In this document: positions 8,256-16,167 of the stretch, piece by piece | Layout: every line of letters begins with the position of its first letter | Position numbering within the stretch: the stretch's first letter is position 1 | Source of the DNA: Candidatus Micrarchaeota archaeon | GTDB lineage: Archaea > Micrarchaeota > Micrarchaeia > Micrarchaeales > Micrarchaeaceae | DNA length: 64,000 bases | Direction: 5' to 3' | Assembly (NCBI GenBank): GCA_028866575.1 | Contig: JAGWHU010000003.1 | Location: forward strand, 62,001-126,000 | Translations under genes and position numbers: made by a program | Notes under the pieces: generated by a model | What the model was told of the DNA's origin: nothing | Databases searched by the model: none | The model's input: only the letters and a program-made list of their open reading frames with translations

Positions 8256-9407
8256 ATGGTAAACACCTGCATATTGTACGGTACCCAAAGCTGGGCTGGC
8301 ATCAACATAATGGTCGTGCTAATAACCTTCCTGATAGTTGCGGCGCTGTACGCCCTCAGCACCATATTCCCCTCGCTCACCAGGGCCAAGCTCCGCGAGG
8401 CCTCGAAATCCGAGCTTACCCAGGCGTTCATAAGCATAATAATCATAATAGTGCTTTCCGGTGTCGCGACAACCGCATGCAGCATATCCGCAAGCATAAG
8501 CAGCTCGCTCACGGGCCAGGCACTGAGCCCGTTCGGCTACGCCGAATACTATACCGGCAACCTCAGCACAAACACCGGGCTGAACCTGCTGACCAACATA
8601 TACTCGACATCCGTGTCGTATTCCATAGAGGCCCACGTGCTCCAGGACCTGGGCTCATTCCTCAACGTAAAGACATCAAAGATACTGAAGATATTGTACA
8701 CTTCCATAGGGCTCACCTCCGTTGTGAGCGTGTTCATTGGCGCTGTTATACAGGTAGGCGTGCTGTTCAGCATACTCAGTTCCCTTTACCTGAACATAAT
8801 GGCGCCGCTGGTAACTGTGGTTGTCGGGCTCTTGTTCGTGCAATTCCTCGCGCTGCCGGTTCTCCAATACACTGCGTTCTCCGTCGTTCTCCCTGTGGCA
8901 ATAGGCATGCGCTCAGTTTCATTCCTCGGGACGCATCTCAAGTACGCTTCCAATACCGTGCTAGCTATAGCCATAGCGGGGTACATTGTGTACCCGCTTA
9001 TGGTATCGTTCAACGGCTACGTCATAGCGTGGATATTCTCCGCATCGAATCCGTCGTTCCAGTACATACACTCGACTTACGTAGTGCCTGCAATACCAAT
9101 AAGCACGTTCTTCCAGAGCGCATCAACCGCATATACCGGGTTCTTCGGCACCATTTACAACGCGCTTTTCAACGGCGGCGTGCTCAATCCGCTTGTGAGC
9201 AGCTCCTTCCAGAACGGGCTGGTGATATCGCCGTGGACGATAGTAACGCAGGCGCAGCTCCTGGTGAACCAGACTGCGCAGTTCATATTTGCAGGGGTAA
9301 TACTTTTCGTAATGGACCTTTCGGTAACCCTCGGCTTCGCGATGGGCCTTGCCAACGCGCTCAACGCGGGAATAGAGGGCGCAGGATCATTCTGGGGTAG
9401 TGTATGA
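8256..9407 (+). CDS. VirB6/CedA-like polytopic membrane protein, paralog 2 of 6
   Basis: 383 residues. It lacks an obvious cleavable signal but keeps the family plan: TM1, the basic/acidic loop LTRAKLREASKSELTQAF, TM2, then a degenerate hallmark (MRSVSFLGTHLKYASN followed by AIAIAGYIVYP, about 217-246) in which the usual R-x-x-G-G is replaced. The C-terminal helix LFVMDLSVTLGFAMGLANAL closely matches paralog 1 (LFVMDIIIAVPLTAGIARLL). It begins nine bases after paralog 1 and overlaps paralog 3 by four bases (ATGA), so translational coupling is likely. The loss of the GG pair suggests a specialised position in a hetero-oligomeric channel. Confidence 0.6.
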   Translation: MVNTCILYGTQSWAGINIMVVLITFLIVAALYALSTIFPSLTRAKLREASKSELTQAFISIIIIIVLSGVATTACSISASISSSLTGQALSPFGYAEYYTGNLSTNTGLNLLTNIYSTSVSYSIEAHVLQDLGSFLNVKTSKILKILYTSIGLTSVVSVFIGAVIQVGVLFSILSSLYLNIMAPLVTVVVGLLFVQFLALPVLQYTAFSVVLPVAIGMRSVSFLGTHLKYASNTVLAIAIAGYIVYPLMVSFNGYVIAWIFSASNPSFQYIHSTYVVPAIPISTFFQSASTAYTGFFGTIYNALFNGGVLNPLVSSSFQNGLVISPWTIVTQAQLLVNQTAQFIFAGVILFVMDLSVTLGFAMGLANALNAGIEGAGSFWGSV

Positions 9408-10948
9408 TGTTTCCGCTAGCTCTTATCGCCCGGGTGATGCTCCTTGCCAGCATCCCCACTGCTGAATCGCAGCTACTCCCCCTTGCTGTCACCGCCCTGA
9501 TGGTTGATGCGCTCATAGTGGCTGTATGGTACCTTATCGGCTCCATGCTGAACAACAGCAGGATCAAGGGCGCGGCATTAAGCGAGTACTACCAGTTCAT
9601 AGGAACTGTAATACTCATAGCGATAGTCATAGGCTCGCTCGGGGTAATCTCATCCGCGTTCTACTCCGTTTACAGCGCAAGCAAGCTGATGAGCCCCACA
9701 GCGATAAGCACCCTTTGCAACAACATAAAATCCACGTCGCAGCTTGACATAATAGGGAAAGGCAAGGACTCGCTGCTTGCAGGGGCGCAGTCAAGCTCCG
9801 GGCAGCAGTTTACCGGCATATGCGACCTTGTAAACGTGCAGGGCGGATCCACGCTTACGGAGAAGCTGGAGTATCCGATATCCGCGGTTACTGTCATTCT
9901 TGCCAACATGACAAACCAGACAGCGGCAAACCTGAACTACAGCTTCACGATAGACGCCTGGCTCGGGTTCCTCTCGCACCTAAGCCCAACGATCGCGCTT
10001 TGCATAGACAAGCCGCCGGTAGCAGAGGCGTGCCAGGTGCCCATACCTGGGGATTCGGCGCTCTTCTTCCTCAGGGTGCAGTTCACGCCTTACGCCGGGT
10101 ACAGCCTCATCGTTAGCAACATGAGCCTTCTCGGGTCGCTGCTCAACCTTTCAATGGACTCGTTCATAGTGCAACTGCTCTTCATCACCATATTCCTGTA
10201 TACGTGGCCGTGGCTGCTTTTCGGGGGGATAGTCCTACGCAGCACCATTTTCACAAGGCGCCTCGGCGGCATGCTTATAGCTGTGGCTATAGCCGCTATG
10301 TTCATATATCCCGCGGTATTCTCAATAGAGTACATGACGTTGGGGAACGGGATATCCGTGGCCCAGACATCGGGCCAGCCTGGAGGGCTCAACACCACGT
10401 ACGGTTTCAACGCTATAACTGCGCTTCCGGCAACCCCTGCGCCGCCGTGGCCCAAGGTCGGTACCCCAGCAACCGGCAACTACGTGATCAATTTCTTCGT
10501 GGAGCCTAACATAAAGGCTATAACGTTCGCCAACGGCTGCTGGCCTGCGTCGCAGGGACTTCTTACCACGACCGGCCTTGTAACCGGCAACATATTCAGC
10601 ACCAGCGTTCTCGGCCTCCCGAAAGGAACGCCCATGAACCTCGTCAGCGCCGAGAGCGCGGACATAGCCGGGCTTATGATACCATTCTCAAGCATACTCT
10701 CCGCGATAAACTACATAACCTCCTTCGCCCTTGGAAGCCCCAACTCGCAGTTCCCCATAGATGCATATTGCGCGCCGCAGGCCGCGCTCAATACGCTGTT
10801 TTCAATGCTTGATGCATACGGCATAATAGGGATAACGTCTTATCTGCTGCCGTTGATAAACATAATACTCACGATAACATCGATACAGGGGATCTCCGAA
10901 CTGCTCGGGGGCGACACGAGCCTAGCAGGGCTGGCAAGGATATTATGA
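9404..10948 (+). CDS. VirB6/CedA-like polytopic membrane protein, paralog 3 of 6
   Basis: 514 residues, the longest of the six. The N-terminus gives a first hydrophobic segment with ESQLLPLAVTALMVDALIVA, then LNNSRIKGAALSEYYQF and TM2. A long outer domain holds several Cys and N-glycosylation sites. The hallmark is LRSTIFTRRLGGMLIAVAI followed by MFIYP (about 278-303), then a second outer domain with Pro-rich and Cys-containing loops. The C-terminal helix contains GISELLGGDTSLAGLARIL. The ATG overlaps the stop of paralog 2. Extra outer sequence relative to its siblings may form the external face of the channel; this is inference. Confidence 0.6.
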   Translation: MMFPLALIARVMLLASIPTAESQLLPLAVTALMVDALIVAVWYLIGSMLNNSRIKGAALSEYYQFIGTVILIAIVIGSLGVISSAFYSVYSASKLMSPTAISTLCNNIKSTSQLDIIGKGKDSLLAGAQSSSGQQFTGICDLVNVQGGSTLTEKLEYPISAVTVILANMTNQTAANLNYSFTIDAWLGFLSHLSPTIALCIDKPPVAEACQVPIPGDSALFFLRVQFTPYAGYSLIVSNMSLLGSLLNLSMDSFIVQLLFITIFLYTWPWLLFGGIVLRSTIFTRRLGGMLIAVAIAAMFIYPAVFSIEYMTLGNGISVAQTSGQPGGLNTTYGFNAITALPATPAPPWPKVGTPATGNYVINFFVEPNIKAITFANGCWPASQGLLTTTGLVTGNIFSTSVLGLPKGTPMNLVSAESADIAGLMIPFSSILSAINYITSFALGSPNSQFPIDAYCAPQAALNTLFSMLDAYGIIGITSYLLPLINIILTITSIQGISELLGGDTSLAGLARIL

Positions 10949-10957
10949 GATGAACCG

Positions 10958-12133
10958 ATGAATGCAAGATGCCTAAAAATTTTCCTTCTCGCGCTCCTGG
11001 CAGCTACTGCAATGCTCTCCGTCGCAGGGGCGCAGCAGACCAGCTCGCTCTTCCAGTCATTCTGCGGGGGAACTGGTGCCGTGGGCTCCGGAGGCGTGAT
11101 ACCGTACAGCAGCATACTCTCCGGCCAGGGCAGCGGCGAAGCCGCGCTCATCAAGCTCTCGGCGCTCATAATGCTCACGATGCTGTTGATCATAGCCATA
11201 ATGTACATGGTAAGCTACGTCTTCGGGCTGGATTTCCTGAAGAGGATGGCAAACGTGGAGTTCGGCGAGCTGCTGGTTACCGGGTTGGTAGTATTCCTGT
11301 TCCTCGGTTCGTGGAACCTTGCCGCTGCATCAACCAGCTCCACCACGTTCCTGCATGTTGCCGGCACGAACTTCGGCCGCAACATATACGTGGAGGACTG
11401 CACCTACCTTGCGCCAACCTCCATAGGGCTCATCATAGGGCCCATGCTCCTCATCAACGTCGCAAGGCTGATACTTAATACCGCGATAAGCCTCAAGATT
11501 ACGATAGAGCCGTCGTTCTTCGGCGTTGCATTCAGCCCGCTGAAGGGATACACGCTGCTTGACTCGGTGCTGGGCACGCTGAGCACCATAACCGGAGGTT
11601 TCGTCATAACTATACTTGCAGTGCTGGTTTTCATAGGCTTTGTCTACGGCCTGTTCCCCGTGTTCCTGTATGCTGGAATAGTCCTCAGGACGCTGCCATG
11701 GACCAGAGCGGCAGGCGGCGCCTTCCTCGGGCTGTTCGTAGGCTTCTACATAGTTTTCCCGCTTGCGCTCCACCTCCTGCTCTCGGGATACGTCACAGCA
11801 TTGCAGACAACAACGATAAACTCAAACCCCACGGCTTTCAACGCATTCATAGTCGGGATAGCAGCGGGAGCAGCTGGAGGCGGCAGCTCTACGGTCTCCA
11901 GCATACTGAGTACGCTGGCGAGCGCAGCGACCAATTTCATCGGCACGAGCGCCGGAGGCAGCTTCGGGCTCATAAACGGATACATATTCTACGTGATAGA
12001 GCCCGCATCCTTCACGATATTCGCGATAATAATATCGCTGATACTGGCGTTCGAATTCACTGAAATGACCGGAAGGATTCTCGGCGCGCCGAGCGTATCT
12101 GCGCAGAATATAATAAGTAGGATAGTGAAATAA
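10958..12133 (+). CDS. VirB6/CedA-like polytopic membrane protein, paralog 4 of 6
   Basis: 391 residues with a clear signal peptide (LLALLAATAMLSVAGAQQ). Family plan: TM1, the loop LDFLKRMANVEFGELLVTG, TM2, an outer part with Cys, a cytoplasmic or re-entrant middle, the hallmark LRTLPWTRAAGGAFLGLF followed by FYIVFP (about 242-268), a glycine-rich outer loop (AAGAAGGGSS), and a C-terminal helix with EFTEMTGRILGAPS. It begins nine bases after paralog 3. It belongs to the inferred inner-membrane channel set. Confidence 0.6.
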   Translation: MNARCLKIFLLALLAATAMLSVAGAQQTSSLFQSFCGGTGAVGSGGVIPYSSILSGQGSGEAALIKLSALIMLTMLLIIAIMYMVSYVFGLDFLKRMANVEFGELLVTGLVVFLFLGSWNLAAASTSSTTFLHVAGTNFGRNIYVEDCTYLAPTSIGLIIGPMLLINVARLILNTAISLKITIEPSFFGVAFSPLKGYTLLDSVLGTLSTITGGFVITILAVLVFIGFVYGLFPVFLYAGIVLRTLPWTRAAGGAFLGLFVGFYIVFPLALHLLLSGYVTALQTTTINSNPTAFNAFIVGIAAGAAGGGSSTVSSILSTLASAATNFIGTSAGGSFGLINGYIFYVIEPASFTIFAIIISLILAFEFTEMTGRILGAPSVSAQNIISRIVK

Positions 12134-12143
12134 TGGTGATACA

Positions 12144-13166
12144 ATGCAAGTGACACTGTATGCAATGCATCTGCAATCAATCGCACTTGCAACCCTGCCG
12201 ATAAGCCCGTCGAAATGGGTAGTGACGTCGATGATCGCCGTCCTTGCGGTCATAATGGTTTCCGCAATGGTCTACATGCTTTCAGGCATAATACAGAGCG
12301 AAAGGGCAAGGGTCTGGTCGAGGTTCCAGATATACGAGGCGCTATTCTCAGCAGTTTTGATACTGGCATTCGGATCCATAACGTACATATTCTTCCTCAA
12401 CCCGCAGACAGTTTACGGCAAGCTCAACCTTGTTCCATCGACATGCACATCAGCGCCGGATCTGTACCAGCTCGCGGCATGCGATGTTAGCCTTTTCAAC
12501 AGCGCATCCTTCGCGTTTTCGGAGTATGCATTCTATGCCTCCTACCTCCCTGCCATAATCTCTGGCATAGGCCCAGAGTTCCAGATAGCGCCAATACCAG
12601 CGAGCCCCAGCATAAACATAGAGATAACCGCGGCCGGGCTGTTCCCGACAGGAACCACATCGCTGCTCGGGATACTTTACGCAACTATACTGTTCATGCT
12701 CATATTCAACCAGCTCCAGCTCATGCTCATAGCCGGGTCGCTGCTCTTCCTGTCGTTCTTCCTGACAATAGGGCTGATAGCGAGGACGCTCGGTTTCCTG
12801 AGGAGCTTCGGCGGCGCGATGATAGCGTTCGGGCTCGGCCTTGGCATAATATACCCTCTATTGGTAAGCCTCACTTACGGCTATGTCGATGTCGCGGCTA
12901 ACCTGGTGTGCATGCAGACTGCGTCATGCGCATTGAGCAGCACATGGACCGCGATATGGACGACAATTTTCGGCGTATGGTCCACAGGGTTCAGCGCGAT
13001 ACCAGCCGCGGTTGGGACTCTGTTCACTGACATAGGCTACATAATAGCAGGGCTTACAATAGTGCCATTGCTCAACATAGTCATAGTCGATGCGTTCATA
13101 ATCGACTTTTCAAAAGCTGTAGGGGAGCCCATGAGCTTCGGCCAGCTGTTCTCCAACCTGTTATGA
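12144..13166 (+). CDS. VirB6/CedA-like polytopic membrane protein, paralog 5 of 6
   Basis: 340 residues, the shortest paralog, with no cleavable signal. The start ATG has GGTG five bases upstream. Family plan: TM1 (SMIAVLAVIMVSAMVYMLSG), loop QSERARVWSRFQIYEALF, TM2, an outer domain with Cys, then the hallmark ARTLGFLRSFGGAMIAFG followed by LGIIYP (about 212-238), and a C-terminal helix FIIDFSKAVGEPMSFGQLFS. Its stop overlaps the ATG of paralog 6 by four bases. It aligns best by eye with paralogs 1 and 6. Confidence 0.6.
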   Translation: MQVTLYAMHLQSIALATLPISPSKWVVTSMIAVLAVIMVSAMVYMLSGIIQSERARVWSRFQIYEALFSAVLILAFGSITYIFFLNPQTVYGKLNLVPSTCTSAPDLYQLAACDVSLFNSASFAFSEYAFYASYLPAIISGIGPEFQIAPIPASPSINIEITAAGLFPTGTTSLLGILYATILFMLIFNQLQLMLIAGSLLFLSFFLTIGLIARTLGFLRSFGGAMIAFGLGLGIIYPLLVSLTYGYVDVAANLVCMQTASCALSSTWTAIWTTIFGVWSTGFSAIPAAVGTLFTDIGYIIAGLTIVPLLNIVIVDAFIIDFSKAVGEPMSFGQLFSNLL

Positions 13167-14320
13167 AAAACGGTGCAAGCATGAAAACCAAAATACTGGC
13201 CCTTGCGGTTGCCGCAATCTTAGTCGTAGCGCTTCTCGCAAGTCTGCCGAGGATAGTCAGCGCGCAGGGTACAACTACAACGGGCTGCGGCCTTGTGCTC
13301 GGAAGCATAGCCTCTCAGATAAGCACCAACGAGCCATGGTACTGCCCGATAAACCAGCAGATATACTCGCAATGGGTCGGGTACCTCCCGCTTGGAATAG
13401 CAATGGTCCTCATATCCTTCTTCATAGCCGGGATAATATTCATGATCGGGGTGGCCCTCAACAACACTAGGATAAGGAACTTCGGGGTCGGCGAGCTCTA
13501 CGAGGCGATAGCTACGGCCATAATCGTCGTGGCCTTCCTTTACCTTTCCGCAGTCATGTTCGGGCTCCTTCCGGGGCTGTACGTAGCCGATATAAACCCG
13601 TATGCCACTGCATTCAACCTCATGACAAAGACCATAGGCACAGCCGAGCAGATGTATACGTCGCTTTTCAACGTCTACTTCTCGCTCTCATTCGCAACTT
13701 CGCCGCAGGTGATACTCAACATCGGTGGGGCCCTGAGCGGCCTTGCGAAGACGCTGCTCAACTTCATAGGCTATGCGCCGCAGCTTTTCGTGAACCTTCT
13801 CACGATCCCGATAACGATATTCTTCCTCGACCCGGCAGTTGCCATAGGCGGCTTCCTGGTTGACGGGATAGCCGCGCTTTACGCCGAGTATTACCTGCTT
13901 GTGTTCTTCTCAGTTGCCGCGATACCAGTTTTCCTCGTTCCCGGGGTATTGTTCAGGTCGCTCTTCCCGACAAGGGCACTCGGCGGCATACTGATAGCGT
14001 TTGCGTTCGGGTTCTACCTTGTGATGCCTGCCCTGTTCGCAGTTGCATACTACTTCACAGCCCCTACGGTGCAGAGGGACATGGGACTGTCAACGCTGCA
14101 GATGCAGAGGCTCGGCAACACCGAGCAGAATGCGGCCTCGGCGACCAGCCCGCTAGCAGAGCAGCTCTCAAACGTGAAATCCTCGCTGAACGGCTTCTGG
14201 CTGCTGATATTCTTCTATCCGCCGCTCATAATAGCGATAACATACGCCGCGATAAGGGAGATAGCCAACTTCATAGGCAGGGCGCCCTTCACCGCCGGGA
14301 GGATGAGGAGCTTCATATGA
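13163..14320 (+). CDS. VirB6/CedA-like polytopic membrane protein, paralog 6 of 6
   Basis: 385 residues with a signal peptide ending near SLPRIVSAQG; an ATG at codon 7 (13181) is an alternative start. Family plan: outer Cys pair near the mature N-terminus, TM1, loop LNNTRIRNFGVGELYEAI (very close to LNNSRIKGAALSEYYQ of paralog 3), TM2, the hallmark FRSLFPTRALGGILIAFA followed by FYLVMP (about 263-288), and the C-terminal segment AIREIANFIGRAPFTAGRM. It is the last gene of the six-gene block. A GC hairpin follows 10 bases after its stop. Confidence 0.6.
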   Translation: MKNGASMKTKILALAVAAILVVALLASLPRIVSAQGTTTTGCGLVLGSIASQISTNEPWYCPINQQIYSQWVGYLPLGIAMVLISFFIAGIIFMIGVALNNTRIRNFGVGELYEAIATAIIVVAFLYLSAVMFGLLPGLYVADINPYATAFNLMTKTIGTAEQMYTSLFNVYFSLSFATSPQVILNIGGALSGLAKTLLNFIGYAPQLFVNLLTIPITIFFLDPAVAIGGFLVDGIAALYAEYYLLVFFSVAAIPVFLVPGVLFRSLFPTRALGGILIAFAFGFYLVMPALFAVAYYFTAPTVQRDMGLSTLQMQRLGNTEQNAASATSPLAEQLSNVKSSLNGFWLLIFFYPPLIIAITYAAIREIANFIGRAPFTAGRMRSFI

Positions 14321-14330
14321 GGGGCATGAT

Positions 14331-14345
14331 CCCCGCGGCGCGGGG
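14331..14345 (+). terminator. GC-rich hairpin after the VirB6-like block
   Basis: CCCCGC-GGC-GCGGGG forms a six-base-pair perfect stem with a three-base loop and is followed by CTTTTGGG. It starts 10 bases after the stop at 14320 and before a new TATA element. Two similar hairpins follow other gene ends in this window (22501-22521 and 30866-30884). Confidence 0.45.
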
Positions 14346-14416
14346 CTTTTGGGCAAATATGCCTGGAGCATGCGGCTCGATGGCGTTCACCTGCCTTACG
14401 AAAGGGGGAGCGTCAA

Positions 14417-14430
14417 TAATAAATAAATTG
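14417..14430 (+). promoter_or_regulatory. TATA-like element before the VirB3/4-like genes
   Basis: An AT-rich AATAATAAATAAAT box lies about 32 bases before the ATG at 14456, in the gap after the hairpin. The ATPase part of the apparatus therefore appears to have its own promoter. Confidence 0.45.
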
Positions 14431-14455
14431 CCTACAATCATATTAACCTGAGTCA

Positions 14456-15292
14456 ATGAACCCGAAGATTTTGGTATTCATAGGATTCCTGGGGCTTTCG
14501 GTGGCCATGCTGGGACTAGCAATAGCGATGCCGAACACGATTTACTTCGTCGCGCCTAAGCTCCTCCTTCTGATACTCTCGGTGCTTTTCGACGTGCTGG
14601 CATTCGCATCAAGATACTACACCTACCTGATACTGCCGCTGGTGAGGCAGCGCAAAAGGCATGCGGTGATAAACGAGCACACCGCATACTGGCTATCAAC
14701 CACAGGGGACTGCATAGTGAAGAAGGAGGGCGACGACTACATAGCAACCGCTTACATAAACATACCTCTTTATGTATCTGCGAGCGAGATGAGCGACGAC
14801 GACAAGCTGATGTTCGCAAGCCAGGTAAGCAAGCTAGTCGGCATAAGCAGGGATCCTGTGAGGTTCACAACAGAGCTCTACCTCATGAACAAGGACGAGT
14901 ACATACAGAAGCTGAAGGAGAACATAGTGGAGATAGAGGACGAGCAGGCAAAGATGTCGAGCAACAAGAAAACGCCGCCTAACGAGCTTGAGCACGTGAA
15001 GGGAAAGCTCTCCATGTGGAGGAAGATGCTTGACAACGTGTCCAACGGAACGTCCTTCGAGCTGAACACTTTCGCGACAATATCCGCAAAGGGCACAAAG
15101 GAATTCGAGGCGATAACAATGGTCCAGCAGAAGGCCAGGGACCTGATGAACGGGATGGCATCCATACTGGGCGTGCCCCCAAGCATAGTGGTAGGTAACG
15201 AGCTGCTCAAGTACATAGAGCCCGAATACCTGATACCATTCACTACGATAACGGAGCAGATAAGCAGGAAGATACAGCAGCAGGTGTCATAG
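14456..15292 (+). CDS. Membrane-anchored VirB3/VirB4 N-domain-like protein A
   Basis: 278 residues: two N-terminal helices (about 5-25 and 32-52) followed by a basic stop (RQRKRHAV) and a soluble cytoplasmic domain with alternating beta strands, a helical stretch (about 140-200) and a C-terminal amphipathic region. Two short helices followed by a soluble domain match a VirB3 unit joined to the N-terminal (CagE/TrbE/VirB) domain of VirB4. The VirB4 ATPase domain itself is encoded separately two genes downstream. Its stop is adjacent to the ATG of the next gene, which has the same layout, so the two look like diverged paralogs. The homology is inferred from layout and context. Confidence 0.5.
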   Translation: MNPKILVFIGFLGLSVAMLGLAIAMPNTIYFVAPKLLLLILSVLFDVLAFASRYYTYLILPLVRQRKRHAVINEHTAYWLSTTGDCIVKKEGDDYIATAYINIPLYVSASEMSDDDKLMFASQVSKLVGISRDPVRFTTELYLMNKDEYIQKLKENIVEIEDEQAKMSSNKKTPPNELEHVKGKLSMWRKMLDNVSNGTSFELNTFATISAKGTKEFEAITMVQQKARDLMNGMASILGVPPSIVVGNELLKYIEPEYLIPFTTITEQISRKIQQQVS

Positions 15293-16126
15293 ATGGACGA
15301 GGAAGGGATAGTATATCTTGCACTGTGCCTTGCCATATCCATGGCTTCGCTGTCGCTGCTGTTCTACTTCGGCACCGGGTTCATAAGGATAATAGCGCTC
15401 ATCATAATACTTACGGGAGTGGTGATGATACTCATACTGAACTTCGCAGATTACGTGCTCATATCCGTGGTGTTCAGCCTGCTAGGGATAACCTTCCAAC
15501 CGGCGCAGGGATACACGATAATAAAGGAGCAGAACGCAGTCATAAAGAACGTAAACGGCCTCTTCTACGCAACAGGATACGTCACAGCGAACCTTTTCCC
15601 ATACACGTTCAAGCTGGAGCTGGAGCCCAGGGAGGAGGACGCGAAGATGATGGCCGCGCCGGAAAACTGGGAGCGCGCCGTCATGAACCTCGGCTTCCCG
15701 TTCAAGTGGCACGTCATAGCGATGGGGCTTGACGTCCAGAAGGTGAGGGACGAGCAGGAGGGCAAGAGGTCGTACCAGGAGTTCCAGATGTCCAGGGCGC
15801 TGCAGAACCAGAACATAGACAGCGTCACGATATCCAACATACAGAGGAAGATAAACGTCATACAGAGGAAGATGGACAGGATATCGCAGGGCGAGAAGCC
15901 TATCGCTACGATAATGTACGTTGAGACAACCGCGATAGGCGTGAGCATGAAAGCTGCACTAGACAACCTCGCGCAGCAGATAGACGGGCTCCAGATAGCG
16001 CTCGGGTCCATGGACGTGGATTTGTCAAGGGTGTCGGGAAGGGAGATGTACACGCTGTTCAACTTCAACTTCTCGCTGCCTATATCGTTCGACGAGGCAT
16101 CCGCGCACTTCGACCAGCAGAGCTGA
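15293..16126 (+). CDS. Membrane-anchored VirB3/VirB4 N-domain-like protein B
   Basis: 277 residues with two to three N-terminal membrane helices (about 8-65, including a short hairpin) and then a soluble domain laid out like that of protein A. Both have a strand pair after the membrane (IIKEQNAVIKNVNGLFYATGY here, CIVKKEGDDYIATAYINIPL in A), a long helix with Gln and Lys (NIQRKINVIQRKMDRISQG), and then strands ending near a Gly-rich turn (IGVSMKAALDNLAQQIDGLQ). Start directly follows the stop of protein A with no spacer. Together the two may form the ring that couples the ATPase to the six channel-like proteins. Confidence 0.5.
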   Translation: MDEEGIVYLALCLAISMASLSLLFYFGTGFIRIIALIIILTGVVMILILNFADYVLISVVFSLLGITFQPAQGYTIIKEQNAVIKNVNGLFYATGYVTANLFPYTFKLELEPREEDAKMMAAPENWERAVMNLGFPFKWHVIAMGLDVQKVRDEQEGKRSYQEFQMSRALQNQNIDSVTISNIQRKINVIQRKMDRISQGEKPIATIMYVETTAIGVSMKAALDNLAQQIDGLQIALGSMDVDLSRVSGREMYTLFNFNFSLPISFDEASAHFDQQS

Positions 16127-16167
16127 GTATTTATAGGCTTGATGTTAGATAATAAGGGTAATGAAAT

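Noticed and set aside
8477-9400. 307-residue frame overlapping VirB6-like paralog 2
   Set aside because: Arg/His-rich shadow frame of a membrane protein; no start signal.
14327-14455. Small reading frame between the VirB6-like block and the VirB3/4-like gene
   Set aside because: It runs through the hairpin and TATA box, has no start signal, and encodes an unlikely peptide.
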